Assembly: GCF_016919245.1 (NCBI RefSeq)
Contig: NZ_JAFEJA010000002.1
Coordinates: forward strand, 684,501 to 748,500
Direction of reading: 5' to 3'
DNA length: 64,000 bases
Origin: Streptomyces zhihengii
GTDB taxonomy: Bacteria; Actinomycetota; Actinomycetes; Streptomycetales; Streptomycetaceae
Part shown: positions 35,493 to 43,569 of the stretch, piece by piece
Layout of the letters: every line of letters begins with the position of its first letter
Position numbering within the stretch: position 1 is the first letter of the stretch
Position numbers and translations under genes: made by a program
The notes under the pieces: generated by a model
Databases searched by the model: none
Told to the model about the DNA's origin: nothing
The model's input: the letters and a program-made list of their open reading frames with translations, nothing else

Positions 35493-36077
35493 TCACAGGG
35501 CGAGCAGCATGGCCAGCATCGCCAGGGACATCGACAGCCGGCAGGCCACGGCCACCTCCGGCCGCCCTCCCCAGCCGCCGGCCGGAGCCTGCGGGACGCC
35601 CGGCCCGGAGGCGCCCGCGACGTGCACGGGCACCAGCCTGGTTCCCGCGTGCAGGGCGTAGCCGGCGAAGTAGAGCAGGAGCACGGCCGTCAGCAGGGGC
35701 GGGCCCGCCGGGGTGCCGGAGAGGTGTGCGGTGTGGCCCGCCGCGGCCGGCCCGCTCATGGCCGCGGCCATGTACACCATGGCCAGACAGCTCACCAGAT
35801 GATGCAGATGGTGCTGGTGTCCGCCGCCGCGCAGCATCCACAGCGCCCGCGCCCCCGCGGCGCCGAAGACCGCCGCGTACACCGCCCAGTGCCATGACGG
35901 CAGGGTGAGCACGGCGGCCGGCACGGCCATCGCGGCCATGCCGAACCCCATCAGCGCCTCGCCCCCGGCCGCCTCCCGCGCGGGTCCCCGGCATCTGCGC
36001 ATCCGCAGCAGGCAGTACGCGCCCGTCGCGAGGCACGAGACCATCAGCAGCCAGCCGGGCACCGTCGGTTGGTGCAC
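35493..36077 (-). CDS. DUF5134 membrane protein
   Basis: A 194-residue protein, mostly hydrophobic helices (GWLLMVSCLATGAYCLL, MGFGMAAMAVPAAVLTLP, AVYAAVFGAAGARALWML, LLTAVLLLYFAGYAL, LSMSLAMLAMLLAL) with a His-rich HQHHLHHLVSCLAMVYM segment typical of DUF5134. GTG 36077 is preceded by GGGGGAAGG. His/Met-rich membrane helices suggest metal binding, but function is unknown. It is probably cotranscribed with the M56 peptidase. Confidence 0.85.
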   Translation of the reverse strand: MHQPTVPGWLLMVSCLATGAYCLLRMRRCRGPAREAAGGEALMGFGMAAMAVPAAVLTLPSWHWAVYAAVFGAAGARALWMLRGGGHQHHLHHLVSCLAMVYMAAAMSGPAAAGHTAHLSGTPAGPPLLTAVLLLYFAGYALHAGTRLVPVHVAGASGPGVPQAPAGGWGGRPEVAVACRLSMSLAMLAMLLAL

Positions 36078-36297
36078 GCGCCTTCCCCCTTCGACCGTGT
36101 ACCGGACGGGCGTCCCGCGCCCACCAGGGAAGCGATGCCCGCCCCATGGCCGCCTACGCGAGCGCACAGGCGTACTGGGGGAGCGCGAGCGGGCGCGCAC
36201 CACCACCGGGGGCGGCCGAAGGACCGTGCCGGCAGGGGCGTTACGCTCGTCCGCAGACCACCCGTGCCGCCGGCACCCAGCAGGAACGGAGCCGCCC

Positions 36298-36849
36298 ATG
36301 GACACCGCCACCTCCCCGGACCGCGGCGAACTCACCTACCGCGACGCCGTCCCGGCCGACGTGCCCGGGCTCGTCGCGCTGATCGAGTCGGCGTACCGGG
36401 GGGAGTCCAGCCGGACCGGCTGGACCACCGAGGCGGACATCCTCGACGGGCGGCGCACCGACACCGAGGGCGTGACCCAGGTGATCACCGCGCCCGGCAG
36501 CCGCCTGCTGGTCGCCGAGCGCGACGGGACGCTGGTCGCCTGCTGCCAGCTGGAGCACCGCGGCGACGCCGCGTACTTCGGCATGTTCGCCGTCCGCCCG
36601 GGCCTCCAGGGCGCGGGGCTCGGCCGCACGGTGATCGCCGAGGCGGAGCGCCGCGCGGCCCTGAGCTGGGGCGTGCGCGAGATGCACATGACGGTGATCA
36701 CCGTCCGCGAGGAACTGATCGCCTGGTACGAGCGCCGGGGCTACCGCCGTACGGGCACCCTCAGCCCGTTCCCGTACGGCGACGAGCGCTTCGGCATCCC
36801 GCAGCGCGACGACCTCGCCTTCGAACTGCTGGTGAAGCGGCTCGGCTGA
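36298..36849 (+). CDS. GNAT-family N-acetyltransferase
   Basis: A 183-residue GNAT protein: LTYRDAVPADVPGLVALIESAYRGE at the N-terminus; the acetyl-CoA motif A MFAVRPGLQGAGLGRTVIAEAERRA (R/Q-x-x-G-x-G/A, residues ~98-122); motif B MHMTVITVREELIAWYERRGYRRTG; then FGIPQRDDLAFELLVKRLG. Members acetylate amines of small molecules or proteins. The substrate is unknown. ATG 36298 has GGAG ~7 nt upstream. It converges on the glycerophosphodiesterase gene across a tandem repeat. Confidence 0.92.
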   Translation: MDTATSPDRGELTYRDAVPADVPGLVALIESAYRGESSRTGWTTEADILDGRRTDTEGVTQVITAPGSRLLVAERDGTLVACCQLEHRGDAAYFGMFAVRPGLQGAGLGRTVIAEAERRAALSWGVREMHMTVITVREELIAWYERRGYRRTGTLSPFPYGDERFGIPQRDDLAFELLVKRLG

Positions 36850-36874
36850 TCCGGCCGGCAGGCCGGCCTGCCGT

Positions 36875-37063
36875 GCGGCCCGGACCGGGCGGTGAAGGAA
36901 CCGCGGTGCGGACCGGTCGGTGAAGAGACCGCGGCCCGGACCGGGCGGTGAAGGGACCACGGTGCGGACCGGTCGGTGAAGAGACCGCGGCCCGGATCGG
37001 GCGGTGAGGAACCGCGGCCGACCGGGCAATGCGGGGACCGCTGCCCTGATCAGGCGGTGAACC
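36875..37063. repeat. 28-bp tandem repeat, about 7 units
   Basis: Units begin at 36875, 36903, 36931, 36959 (28 bp each), then 36987 (27), 37014 (26) and 37040 (24). Most read GCGGCCCGGACCGGGCGGTGAAG-like, alternating with GCGGTGCGGACCGGTCGGTGAAG. Each unit carries a small CCGG-centred palindrome. The last unit overlaps the 3' end and stop codon of the minus-strand glycerophosphodiesterase gene, suggesting the array grew from that end. No spacers, so not CRISPR. Confidence 0.9.
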
Positions 37064-37733
37064 GGCCCGTCCGGCGGATCTCGGGGTGGTCGGTGGTGGC
37101 GCCGTCGAGCTCCAGGGCCCGTGCCAGCCGGAGCTGCTCCTGGGTGTTCACCACCCAGCCGATGACCCGCAGGCCCTCGCCGTGGGCGTGCTCCACCGTC
37201 TCCAGCGTGAGTCTGCGGATGTTCAGCGCCAGGGCCGCCGCTCCCGCGGCCTTCGCCCGGTCCACCACGTCCGAGCCCCAGCGGCTCGCGATCAGCACCG
37301 TGCGCACCCCGGGGACCAGGGTCGCGATCTCGGCGATCGCGTCGTCGTGGAAGGACGACACCTCCACCCGCGGCACGAGGTCGCGCCGCCGCATCACCTG
37401 GGCCAGGGCGTGCGCGGCGGCCACGTCCTTGATCTCCGCCTGGAGCGGCGCGGACACGGCGTCCAGCACCTCGTCGAAGACGGGCACCCGCTCGCCCCCG
37501 CCCGCGTCGAGCTGACGCAGCTCGGCGAGCGTCTTGTCGGCCACCGCGCCGCTCCCGTCGGTGGTGCGGTCCACGTCGGCGTCGTGCATGACGGCCAGCG
37601 CGCCGTCCTTCGTGAGATGGAGGTCGAGCTCGATGGCGTCCATGCCGCACTGCTCGGCCCGGACGAAGGAGCGCAGGGTGTTCTCCGGCTCGACGCCCAT
37701 GACCCCGCGGTGACCGATGGTGAGGAAAGTCAA
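37050..37733 (-). CDS. Glycerophosphodiester phosphodiesterase
   Basis: A 227-residue TIM-barrel GDPD with the family motifs IGHRGVMGVEPENTLRSF (catalytic His and Glu, residues ~6-21), MDAIELDLHLTKDGALAVMHDADVDRTTDGSG (metal Glu/Asp and general acid His, residues ~30-62), LQAEIKD and VIGWVVNTQEQLRLARALELDGATTDHPE. It cleaves glycerophosphodiesters to glycerol-3-phosphate and alcohol. It has no signal peptide, so it is cytoplasmic. The best start is a rare TTG at 37733, giving MTFLTIGHRG; no in-frame ATG or GTG sits nearby. The C-terminus RFTA and stop lie inside a tandem repeat. Confidence 0.93.
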   Translation of the reverse strand: MTFLTIGHRGVMGVEPENTLRSFVRAEQCGMDAIELDLHLTKDGALAVMHDADVDRTTDGSGAVADKTLAELRQLDAGGGERVPVFDEVLDAVSAPLQAEIKDVAAAHALAQVMRRRDLVPRVEVSSFHDDAIAEIATLVPGVRTVLIASRWGSDVVDRAKAAGAAALALNIRRLTLETVEHAHGEGLRVIGWVVNTQEQLRLARALELDGATTDHPEIRRTGRFTA

Positions 37734-38107
37734 GGTCTTCTCGCTTCCGTCGACGGCGGCTCCCGCGCGATGGACCGGCTCGACCGCGCGGCTCGGTCGC
37801 AGCCTAACGGCCCCTCCCCAGGACGGAACCGTTCCCGCGCGGGGTGTCCGGAAGGTGTTCCTCCGCCCGGGCAGGGCAGGTGCGACGGGAGTTCCGGAAG
37901 CTGCGTGCGGGGCGTCGCGGACGGTGACGGCCCGGGGGCGGGAAGCGAGCGACTTTCCCTTGAACCGACCGCGCAAACCGTGAGATGCCGCAAATACTTC
38001 GGTGACATGGGGGGTCTGGCAGGATAATTTCCCTGGTTCCCCTTGTCCAGGAGAACGCCCCATGGATACGGTGTCTTGACGCGAGGTTCTCCCGTGAAGG
38101 AAGTGAC
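37734..38107. other. 374-bp divergent intergenic region
   Basis: Lies between the glycerophosphodiesterase (minus) and the DUF6421 gene (plus). A candidate plus-strand promoter sits at 38002-38030. The rest shows no gene; nothing else convincing was seen. Confidence 0.5.
38002..38030 (+). promoter_or_regulatory. Candidate promoter of the DUF6421 operon
   Basis: GTGACA (38002-38007), a 17-bp spacer and TAATTT (38025-38030), about 78 bp before ATG 38108. Local AT content is higher than the surroundings. Assigned by eye only. Confidence 0.4.
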
Positions 38108-39541
38108 ATGACGGAAATTCTTGTGCAGGACGCGACTGCCGGGGGTACGACCGGCACCGGCCGGGTGGTCGACCACCCGAGCTGGCCGGTGCTCAAGAAC
38201 GCCGTCGAGGAGATCCGCCCCTGGCAGTCCGCCGACGGCTCGATCGACTTCGACGCCGAGGGTGCGCCCGCCAGGAAGGCCGCCGAGGACGCGGTGGCCC
38301 GGGTCGCCGCCGCGGTGGAGGAACTCTCCCCGCTGCTGCCCCACGACGCGGCCTACCACCGCGCACTCGTCGCGGATCTGCGCACCTGGGCGGCCGGCGG
38401 CTTCGCCGTGCCCGACTTCCTGGACTCGCTGCTCGCCTTCCACCCGGCCGCCGGCCGCGCGGACGGCCTCCAGCACCTCGTCGTCTTCCCCATGTACACG
38501 CAGAACGGCAACCCGGACCGCAACCTCGAAGCCGTCGTGCTGCGGATGGTCTGGCCCGAGTGGCTCGCGGAGCTGGAGCGCACCCGCTACGACAACCCGC
38601 TCTTCTGCGGCATCACCTTCGAGGACTTCACCGCGGGCTACGACACCAACTCGGCCGTCCTCTTCCCGGAGACCATCGCCGTGCGCGAGGCCCCCGAGCG
38701 CTTCACCTGGGGCGGCATCTTCTGCGACCGCGAGGCCGCGCGCTTCCGCGCCGTCACCGAGGAGTCGGTGCGCATACTCGGCCTGGAGCTGCCGGACGAC
38801 ATCCGCGAGATGGTCGGCGACCAGCAGCGCTGCGAGCAGGCGTTCGTGCTGTGGGACATGGTCCACGACCGCACCCACAGCCACGGCGACCTGCCGTTCG
38901 ACCCGTTCATGATCAAGCAGCGCCAGCCGTTCTGGATGTACGGCCTGGAAGAGCTGCGCTGCGACCTCACCGCCTTCAAGGAGGCGGTGAAGCTGGAGGC
39001 CGAGGGCAACCGCCACGGCCGCGACGTCCAGTACGCCGTGCTCTTCGACCGGATGTTCCGCTTCCCGGTGACCGGCGACCGCGTCCGCAACTACGACGGG
39101 CTCGGCGGCCAGCTCCTGTTCGCCTACCTCCACAAGCACGACGTCGTCCGCTGGACCGACAACACCCTCAAGATCGACTGGGACCGGGCGCCGCAGGTCA
39201 CCAACGAGCTGTGCGCCGAGATCGAGAAGCTCTACCGCGACGGCATCGACCGCCCCAAGCTCGTCCACTGGTTCGCCGCGTACGAGCTGGTCTCCACCTA
39301 CCTCGCCCCGCACCCCGGCTCCCGCTGGGCCAAGGGTCCCGACGCCCTGGACCTGTCGCTGCCGCCGCGCAAGCTGGTCGACGACGTGCTCCCCGACGAG
39401 TTTCCGCTCAGCATGTTCTATGAGGCGCTTGCCAAGAAGCTGAAGACCGTGATCGCCTCCACCAAGGGCATCACCGCCGCTTCGGCTCCCCGGGGCGCCG
39501 GTGCCACCGGCGCCGGGCAGGCTTCCGGAGCTGCCGCGTGA
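38108..39541 (+). CDS. DUF6421 family protein
   Basis: A 477-residue soluble protein, MTEILVQDATAGG..., without signal or membrane helices. It is recognised as DUF6421 from conserved strings such as HLVVFPMYTQNGNPDRNLEAVVLRMVWPEWL, FTAGYDTNSAVLFPETIAVRE, RTHSHGDLPFDPFMIKQRQPFWMYGLEELRCDL and GLGGQLLFAYLHKHDVVRWTDN. The H-x-H-G-D-L-P-F-D segment is reminiscent of a metal site, but no function is established. ATG 38108 has AAGGAA just upstream. It is the first of three tightly packed genes with an SDR enzyme and a threonine aldolase-like enzyme. Confidence 0.85.
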   Translation: MTEILVQDATAGGTTGTGRVVDHPSWPVLKNAVEEIRPWQSADGSIDFDAEGAPARKAAEDAVARVAAAVEELSPLLPHDAAYHRALVADLRTWAAGGFAVPDFLDSLLAFHPAAGRADGLQHLVVFPMYTQNGNPDRNLEAVVLRMVWPEWLAELERTRYDNPLFCGITFEDFTAGYDTNSAVLFPETIAVREAPERFTWGGIFCDREAARFRAVTEESVRILGLELPDDIREMVGDQQRCEQAFVLWDMVHDRTHSHGDLPFDPFMIKQRQPFWMYGLEELRCDLTAFKEAVKLEAEGNRHGRDVQYAVLFDRMFRFPVTGDRVRNYDGLGGQLLFAYLHKHDVVRWTDNTLKIDWDRAPQVTNELCAEIEKLYRDGIDRPKLVHWFAAYELVSTYLAPHPGSRWAKGPDALDLSLPPRKLVDDVLPDEFPLSMFYEALAKKLKTVIASTKGITAASAPRGAGATGAGQASGAAA

Positions 39542-39564
39542 CCTCGACGACCCAGGAGGCGACC

Positions 39565-40320
39565 ATGAACAGCGACACGAGCGGGGCACTCGAGGGTGCG
39601 GTCGTCGCGGTGGCCGGCGCGGCGGGGCCCGCCGGCCGGGCAGCCCTGCTGAGACTGGCCGACGCCGGAGCGACCGTCGTCGCCTCCGACGCGGACGCCG
39701 AGCGGCTCGCCGAGGCCGTGGACGCCGCCCGCTACGCCCATGGCGGCGCCACCGTCACCGGTGACACGGTCGACCTGCTCGACCTCGCCGCCACCCGCGA
39801 ATGGGCGGCCAAGACGGAGAAGGAGTTCGGCCGGATCGACGGCGTCGTCCACCTCGTCGGCGGCTGGCGCGGGAGCTCCGGCTTCACCGCCACCGACCCG
39901 GCCGACTGGGCGCTGCTGGAGAAGCTCCTGATCCGCACCGTCCAGAACACCTCGCTCGCCTTCCACGACGCGCTGCTGCGCAGCGACCGCGGACGCTATG
40001 TGCTGATCAGCGCGGCGGGCGCGACCAAGCCCACCGCCGGCAACGCCGCCTACTCCGCCGCCAAGGCCGCCGCCGAGGCGTGGACGCTCGCCCTCGCCGA
40101 CTCCTTCCGCAAGGCGGGGGGCGACAGCGGCCCGGCGGCGTCGGCTGCCATCCTGGTGGTCAAGGCACTGGTGCACGACGCCATGCGCGCCGAGCGCCCG
40201 AATGCGAAGTTCGCGGGCTTCACGGACGTGACGGATCTGGCGGACGCCATCGCCGGCGTCTGGGACCGGCCCGCCCAGGAAGTGAATGGACAGCGTCTGT
40301 GGCTGACCCCCGCACCGTGA
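39565..40320 (+). CDS. Short-chain dehydrogenase/reductase
   Basis: A 251-residue SDR. The N-terminal nucleotide loop reads VAVAGAAGPAGRAALLRLADAG, a variant of TGxxxGxG that keeps Gly/Ala spacing. Further motifs: HLVGGW in place of NNAG, the active-site ISAAGATKPTAGNAAYSAAKAAAEAW (Ser, Tyr and Lys present), and a C-terminal WDRPAQEVNGQRLWL. ATG 39565 has AGGAGG at ideal spacing; an upstream GTG 39538 overlaps the DUF6421 stop as GTGA and could also be used. The substrate is unknown; its operon partners are DUF6421 and a threonine aldolase-like enzyme. Confidence 0.9.
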   Translation: MNSDTSGALEGAVVAVAGAAGPAGRAALLRLADAGATVVASDADAERLAEAVDAARYAHGGATVTGDTVDLLDLAATREWAAKTEKEFGRIDGVVHLVGGWRGSSGFTATDPADWALLEKLLIRTVQNTSLAFHDALLRSDRGRYVLISAAGATKPTAGNAAYSAAKAAAEAWTLALADSFRKAGGDSGPAASAAILVVKALVHDAMRAERPNAKFAGFTDVTDLADAIAGVWDRPAQEVNGQRLWLTPAP

Positions 40321-41378
40321 AGACCGACGCCCGGCGTCGTCACGACCCGACCGTCCGCGGATTCGCCAGCGACAACTACGCGGGGGCCCACCCCGAGATC
40401 CTGGCCGCGCTCGCCCTCGCCAACGGCGGCCACCAGGTCGCCTACGGCGAGGACGACTACACGGACCACCTCCAGCGGATCATGCACAGCCACTTCGGCG
40501 CGGGCGCCGAGGCGTTCCCGGTCTTCAACGGCACCGGCGCCAACGTGACCGCGCTGCAGGCCCTGACCGACCGCTGGGGCGCGGTCATCTGCGCGGAGTC
40601 CGCGCACATCAACGTCGACGAGGGCGGTGCCCCGGAACGGATGGGCGGACTGAAGCTGCTCACCGTGCCGACGCCGGACGGCAAGCTCACCCCCGAGCTG
40701 ATCGACCGGCAGGCGTTCGGCTGGGACGACGAGCACCGGGCGATGCCCCAGGTCGTGTCCATCACCCAGAACACCGAACTGGGCACCGTGTACACGGTGG
40801 ACGAGATCCGCGCCATCGTCGCCCACGCCCACGGCCACGGCATGAAGGTGCACCTCGACGGCGCCCGGATAGCCAACGCGGCGGCCTCGCTGGACGTGCC
40901 GATGCGCGCCTTCACCAACGCCGCCGGGGTCGACGTGATCTCCTTCGGCGGCACGAAGAACGGCATGCTCTTCGGCGAGGCGGTCGTGGTGCTGAACCCG
41001 GACGCCGTCAGCCACATGAAGCATCTGCGCAAGCTGTCGATGCAGCTCGCCTCCAAGATGCGCTTCGTCTCCGTGCAGTTCGAGGCGCTGCTCGCCAAGG
41101 ACCTCTGGCTGCGCAACGCCCGCCACTCCAACGCGATGGCGCAGCGCCTCGCCGAGGGCGTGCGCGCGGTCGACGGGGTGGAGATCCTCCACTCGGTGCA
41201 GGCCAACGCCGTCTTCGCGCGTCTGCCGCACGAGGTGTCCCGCCGGCTCCAGGAGCGCTTCCGGTTCTACTTCTGGGACGAGGCCGCCGGCGACGTGCGC
41301 TGGATGTGCTCCTTCGACACCGCCGAGGACGACGTCGACGCCTTCGTCCAGGCGCTCAAGGAGGAGATGGCGCGCTGA
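40317..41378 (+). CDS. Threonine aldolase-like PLP enzyme (beta-eliminating lyase family)
   Basis: A 353-residue fold type I PLP enzyme with the low-specificity threonine aldolase layout: FASDNYAGAHPEIL at the N-terminus, AESAHINVDEGGAPE, VVSITQNTELGTVYTVDEIRAI, HLDGARIANAAASL (PLP Asp/Arg) and the Schiff-base Lys in VISFGGTKNGMLFGEA (residue ~208). It would cleave L-threonine or L-allo-threonine to glycine and acetaldehyde. GTG 40317 overlaps the SDR stop (GTGA); GTG 40299 is an in-frame alternative. It is the third gene of the operon. Confidence 0.92.
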   Translation: MKTDARRRHDPTVRGFASDNYAGAHPEILAALALANGGHQVAYGEDDYTDHLQRIMHSHFGAGAEAFPVFNGTGANVTALQALTDRWGAVICAESAHINVDEGGAPERMGGLKLLTVPTPDGKLTPELIDRQAFGWDDEHRAMPQVVSITQNTELGTVYTVDEIRAIVAHAHGHGMKVHLDGARIANAAASLDVPMRAFTNAAGVDVISFGGTKNGMLFGEAVVVLNPDAVSHMKHLRKLSMQLASKMRFVSVQFEALLAKDLWLRNARHSNAMAQRLAEGVRAVDGVEILHSVQANAVFARLPHEVSRRLQERFRFYFWDEAAGDVRWMCSFDTAEDDVDAFVQALKEEMAR

Positions 41379-41404
41379 CCCGCGCCGCGCACAGGAGTGC
41401 AGTG

Positions 41405-41417
41405 TGCATAAAAATGC
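41405..41417. promoter_or_regulatory. ARG-box-like palindrome
   Basis: TGCATAAAAATGC has GCAT/ATGC arms around AAAA, resembling half of the ArgR operator (TGCAT-N4-ATGCA type). It lies just upstream of the -35 element of the transglutaminase-like gene. A single weak match, so tentative. Confidence 0.35.
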
Positions 41418-41434
41418 GGCCGACCGGAAATCCA

Positions 41435-41464
41435 TTGACGACCGGCCGGCCGCGTTCGTACGCT
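41435..41464 (+). promoter_or_regulatory. Promoter giving a leaderless transcript
   Basis: TTGACG (41435-41440), 18-bp spacer, TACGCT (41459-41464). The ATG at 41473 comes only 8 nt after the -10, where transcription should begin, so the mRNA is probably leaderless. No ribosome site is visible before that ATG, which agrees. Confidence 0.7.
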
Positions 41465-41472
41465 CGGGCGCC

Positions 41473-42072
41473 ATGGACATGATCCGCGCCCATCCTTCGA
41501 TCACCGCCTACACCGCCGCGAGCGACGCCGTCGACCACTCTCACCCGCTGGTGCGGAGCACCGTGGCCGCCCTGCGGGCGCAGACGAGCGACGCATACAC
41601 ATACACCGAGGCCGCCTACCACCACATCCGCGACCGGATCGCCCACTCCGCCGACATCGGCGAGGAACGGGTCACCTGGCGCGCCTCCGACGTCCTGGCC
41701 CAGGGGCACGGCATCTGCCACGCCAAGTCCCACGCCCTCGCCGCCCTGCTGCGCGCCGCGGACATCCCCACCGCGCTCTGCTACCAGCGCCTCACCGAGG
41801 ACGACGGCACGGCCCCCATGCTCCACGGACTCGTCGCCGTCAGGCTGCCGGGCCGCACGCGCTGGGACCGGCAGGACGCGCGGGGCGGCATCCCGGGGAT
41901 CGGCGCCCGGTTCTCCCTCGACACCGAGCGGCTGGCCTGGAGGGTGCGCGAGGAACTCGGCGAGGCGGACTCCCCGGTGCTCCACGACGCGCCGCACCCC
42001 GCGGTGCTCGCGGCGCTGCGGGCCGCCCCCGACCGCCGCACGCTCTGGCGCACCCTGCCCACCGACTTCTGA
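41473..42072 (+). CDS. Transglutaminase-like cysteine peptidase family protein
   Basis: A 199-residue protein. After an N-terminal helical part (TEAAYHHIRDRIAHSADI) it carries the transglutaminase-like core: catalytic Cys in GHGICHAKSHALAALLRAADIPT (residue ~82) and a His in MLHGLVAVRL with a following Asp (WDRQDARG). Such cytoplasmic domains act as proteases or amidases or have unknown roles. ATG 41473 is chosen because a promoter places the transcript start at about this base. A GTG at 41404 would lie upstream of that promoter. It converges on the acyltransferase gene across a terminator. Confidence 0.88.
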   Translation: MDMIRAHPSITAYTAASDAVDHSHPLVRSTVAALRAQTSDAYTYTEAAYHHIRDRIAHSADIGEERVTWRASDVLAQGHGICHAKSHALAALLRAADIPTALCYQRLTEDDGTAPMLHGLVAVRLPGRTRWDRQDARGGIPGIGARFSLDTERLAWRVREELGEADSPVLHDAPHPAVLAALRAAPDRRTLWRTLPTDF

Positions 42073-42117
42073 CGGCCCGGCGCCCCGGCATCCGCCCGGC
42101 GGGCCGCGGAAACACCG

Positions 42118-42150
42118 CGCGCCCCGCCCCTCGGCGAGGGACGGGGCGCG
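42118..42150. terminator. Bidirectional terminator, 15-bp stem with one mismatch
   Basis: CGCGCCCCGCCCCTC (42118-42132) pairs with 42136-42150 with one mismatch and a GGC loop. It lies between the convergent transglutaminase-like and acyltransferase genes. Confidence 0.85.
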
Positions 42151-42161
42151 GCGGGTACGGC

Positions 42162-42884
42162 TCAGTGGCTCTCGCGGACCTCGGCCGGGGTCGGCGCCGT
42201 GCCCCCGAGGTGTGCGGGCACCCACCAGGTGTCGTCGGCGTCGCGCGGGCGCACCGGGTAGGCGCGCTGCGCCGCCTCCAGCAGCTCCTGGACCCGCTCG
42301 CGCAGCCGCCGGGTGATCGCACCGGCGTACTGGTCGGTGGGAGCCTCGACCGGCTCGCCGACCCGTATGGTCACCGGGATGTGGGCGCGCTTGAAGTTCC
42401 GCGGACGGCCCTTGGTCCACACGCGCTGGGTGCCCCACAGCGCCATGGGGATCAGCGGCACCCCGGCCTCCTGCGCGAGGCGGGCGGCGCCGGACTTGAA
42501 CGACTTCAGGGTGAACGACTGGGAGATCGTCGCCTCCGGGAAGACACCCACGATCTCGCCCGAGCGCAGCGACTCCAGCGCGTGCTTGTAGGCGTCCTCG
42601 CCCTGCTTGCGGTCCACCGGGATGTGCTTCATGCCGCGCATCAGGGGCCCGGAGACCTTGTGGCGGAAGACCGAGTCCTTGGCCATGAAGCGGACCAGGC
42701 GCTTCTGCGGCAGTGCGGCGAGCCCGGTGAAGATGAAGTCCAGGTAGCTGATGTGATTGCTGACGAGGACCGCGCCGCCCGAGCGGGGGATGTTCTCGGA
42801 GCCCTGGGTGTCGATCTTCAGGTCCAGCGCCTTGAACATCGTGAGTGCGGCACCGACGACCGGCCGATAGACGAGCTCTGCCAT
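42162..42884 (-). CDS. Lysophospholipid acyltransferase (PlsC family)
   Basis: A 240-residue PlsC-type 1-acylglycerol-3-phosphate acyltransferase: block I VSNHISYLDFIFTG (H-x4-D, residues ~43-48), block II around RFMAKDSVFRHKVSGPLMRGMKHIPVDR, block III GVFPEATISQSFTLKSFKSGAARLA (F-P-E-G/A) and block IV VPLIPMALWGTQRVW. It transfers an acyl chain to a lysophospholipid at the cytoplasmic membrane face. ATG 42884 starts MAELVYRPVVGA; AAGGG lies ~10 nt upstream. It stands alone on the minus strand. Confidence 0.94.
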   Translation of the reverse strand: MAELVYRPVVGAALTMFKALDLKIDTQGSENIPRSGGAVLVSNHISYLDFIFTGLAALPQKRLVRFMAKDSVFRHKVSGPLMRGMKHIPVDRKQGEDAYKHALESLRSGEIVGVFPEATISQSFTLKSFKSGAARLAQEAGVPLIPMALWGTQRVWTKGRPRNFKRAHIPVTIRVGEPVEAPTDQYAGAITRRLRERVQELLEAAQRAYPVRPRDADDTWWVPAHLGGTAPTPAEVRESH

Positions 42885-43157
42885 CTGGGGAGGACCCTTT
42901 CGTCGTACCCGGGGAGGGTTCTCCCGGTGGAAGTTACGCAGCCGTAGGTTTTCGGCTTTGGGGCGATCGTGCCCCATGCGTGGCGTGCTGACCAGCCCTG
43001 GCACGGTCCGTGGGCGAGATTCTCGTCACGTTCCGCCGTCAGTGCGTCACCGGTGCGGGCACCGGCCGCGCACCGTGCCGGCCGGCGGGAATGCGACCGG
43101 TGACGCGGAGCGCTGGACACGGGGACAACGTACGAACGACACGGAGGAGTTCCGGGC

Positions 43158-43496
43158 GTGGGCGAGACGGGCGGCACAGCGGCGGACGAGGGGGCGCTCG
43201 GCGCCGGTGACCTGGGCGGGGAACTCGGCGCCCGGGCGACCCTCGTCCAGTTCTCGACCGCCTTCTGCCAGCCCTGCCGGGCCACCCGGCGGACCCTCGC
43301 CGAGGTCGCCGCCATGGTCGAGGGCGTGGCCCATGTGGAGATCGACGCCGAGGCGCATCTGGACCTCGTGCGGCGCCTCGGTGTGCGCGCCACCCCCACC
43401 GTGCTGGTGCTGGACGCGGGCGGCCGGATCGTCACCCGCGCGGCGGGCGCGCCCCGGCGCGCGGACGTCATCGCGGCGCTCGGCAGAGCGGTGTGA
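43158..43496 (+). CDS. Thioredoxin-family protein (CQPC active site)
   Basis: A 112-residue thioredoxin fold with active site FSTAFCQPCRATRR (residues ~37-40, CQPC rather than CGPC), the partner strand VEIDAEAHLDLVRRLGVRATPTVLVLD including the cis-Pro (ATPT), and G near the end. It has an extra N-terminal Gly/Glu-rich extension and no signal peptide, so it is cytoplasmic. CQPC suggests a specialised reductase. GTG 43158 has GGAGGAG 8 nt upstream. The sulfur-type leader peptide and flavin reductase downstream fit a redox or sulfur theme. Confidence 0.92.
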   Translation: MGETGGTAADEGALGAGDLGGELGARATLVQFSTAFCQPCRATRRTLAEVAAMVEGVAHVEIDAEAHLDLVRRLGVRATPTVLVLDAGGRIVTRAAGAPRRADVIAALGRAV

Positions 43497-43569
43497 CCCA
43501 CCGTGAGGTCGGTCCCACATGCTGACGCGTACTTGACTGCACACGGCAGCCATCGCCACGCTGGCTGAT

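Noticed and set aside
34299..35897. A 532-residue plus-strand frame over the PAP2, M56 and DUF5134 genes
   Set aside because: Low-complexity Arg/Gly/His/Gln product antisense to three recognised genes.
36875..37063. Possible CRISPR array
   Set aside because: Units abut with no unique spacers and vary in length; it is a simple tandem repeat and there are no cas genes.
40299..40319. GTG 40299 as the start of the threonine aldolase-like gene
   Set aside because: Not excluded, but it lies inside the SDR coding sequence without a ribosome site; the GTGA overlap start 40317 is the simpler choice.
41404..41472. GTG 41404 as the start of the transglutaminase-like gene
   Set aside because: It would place the start codon upstream of the convincing -35/-10 pair at 41435-41464.
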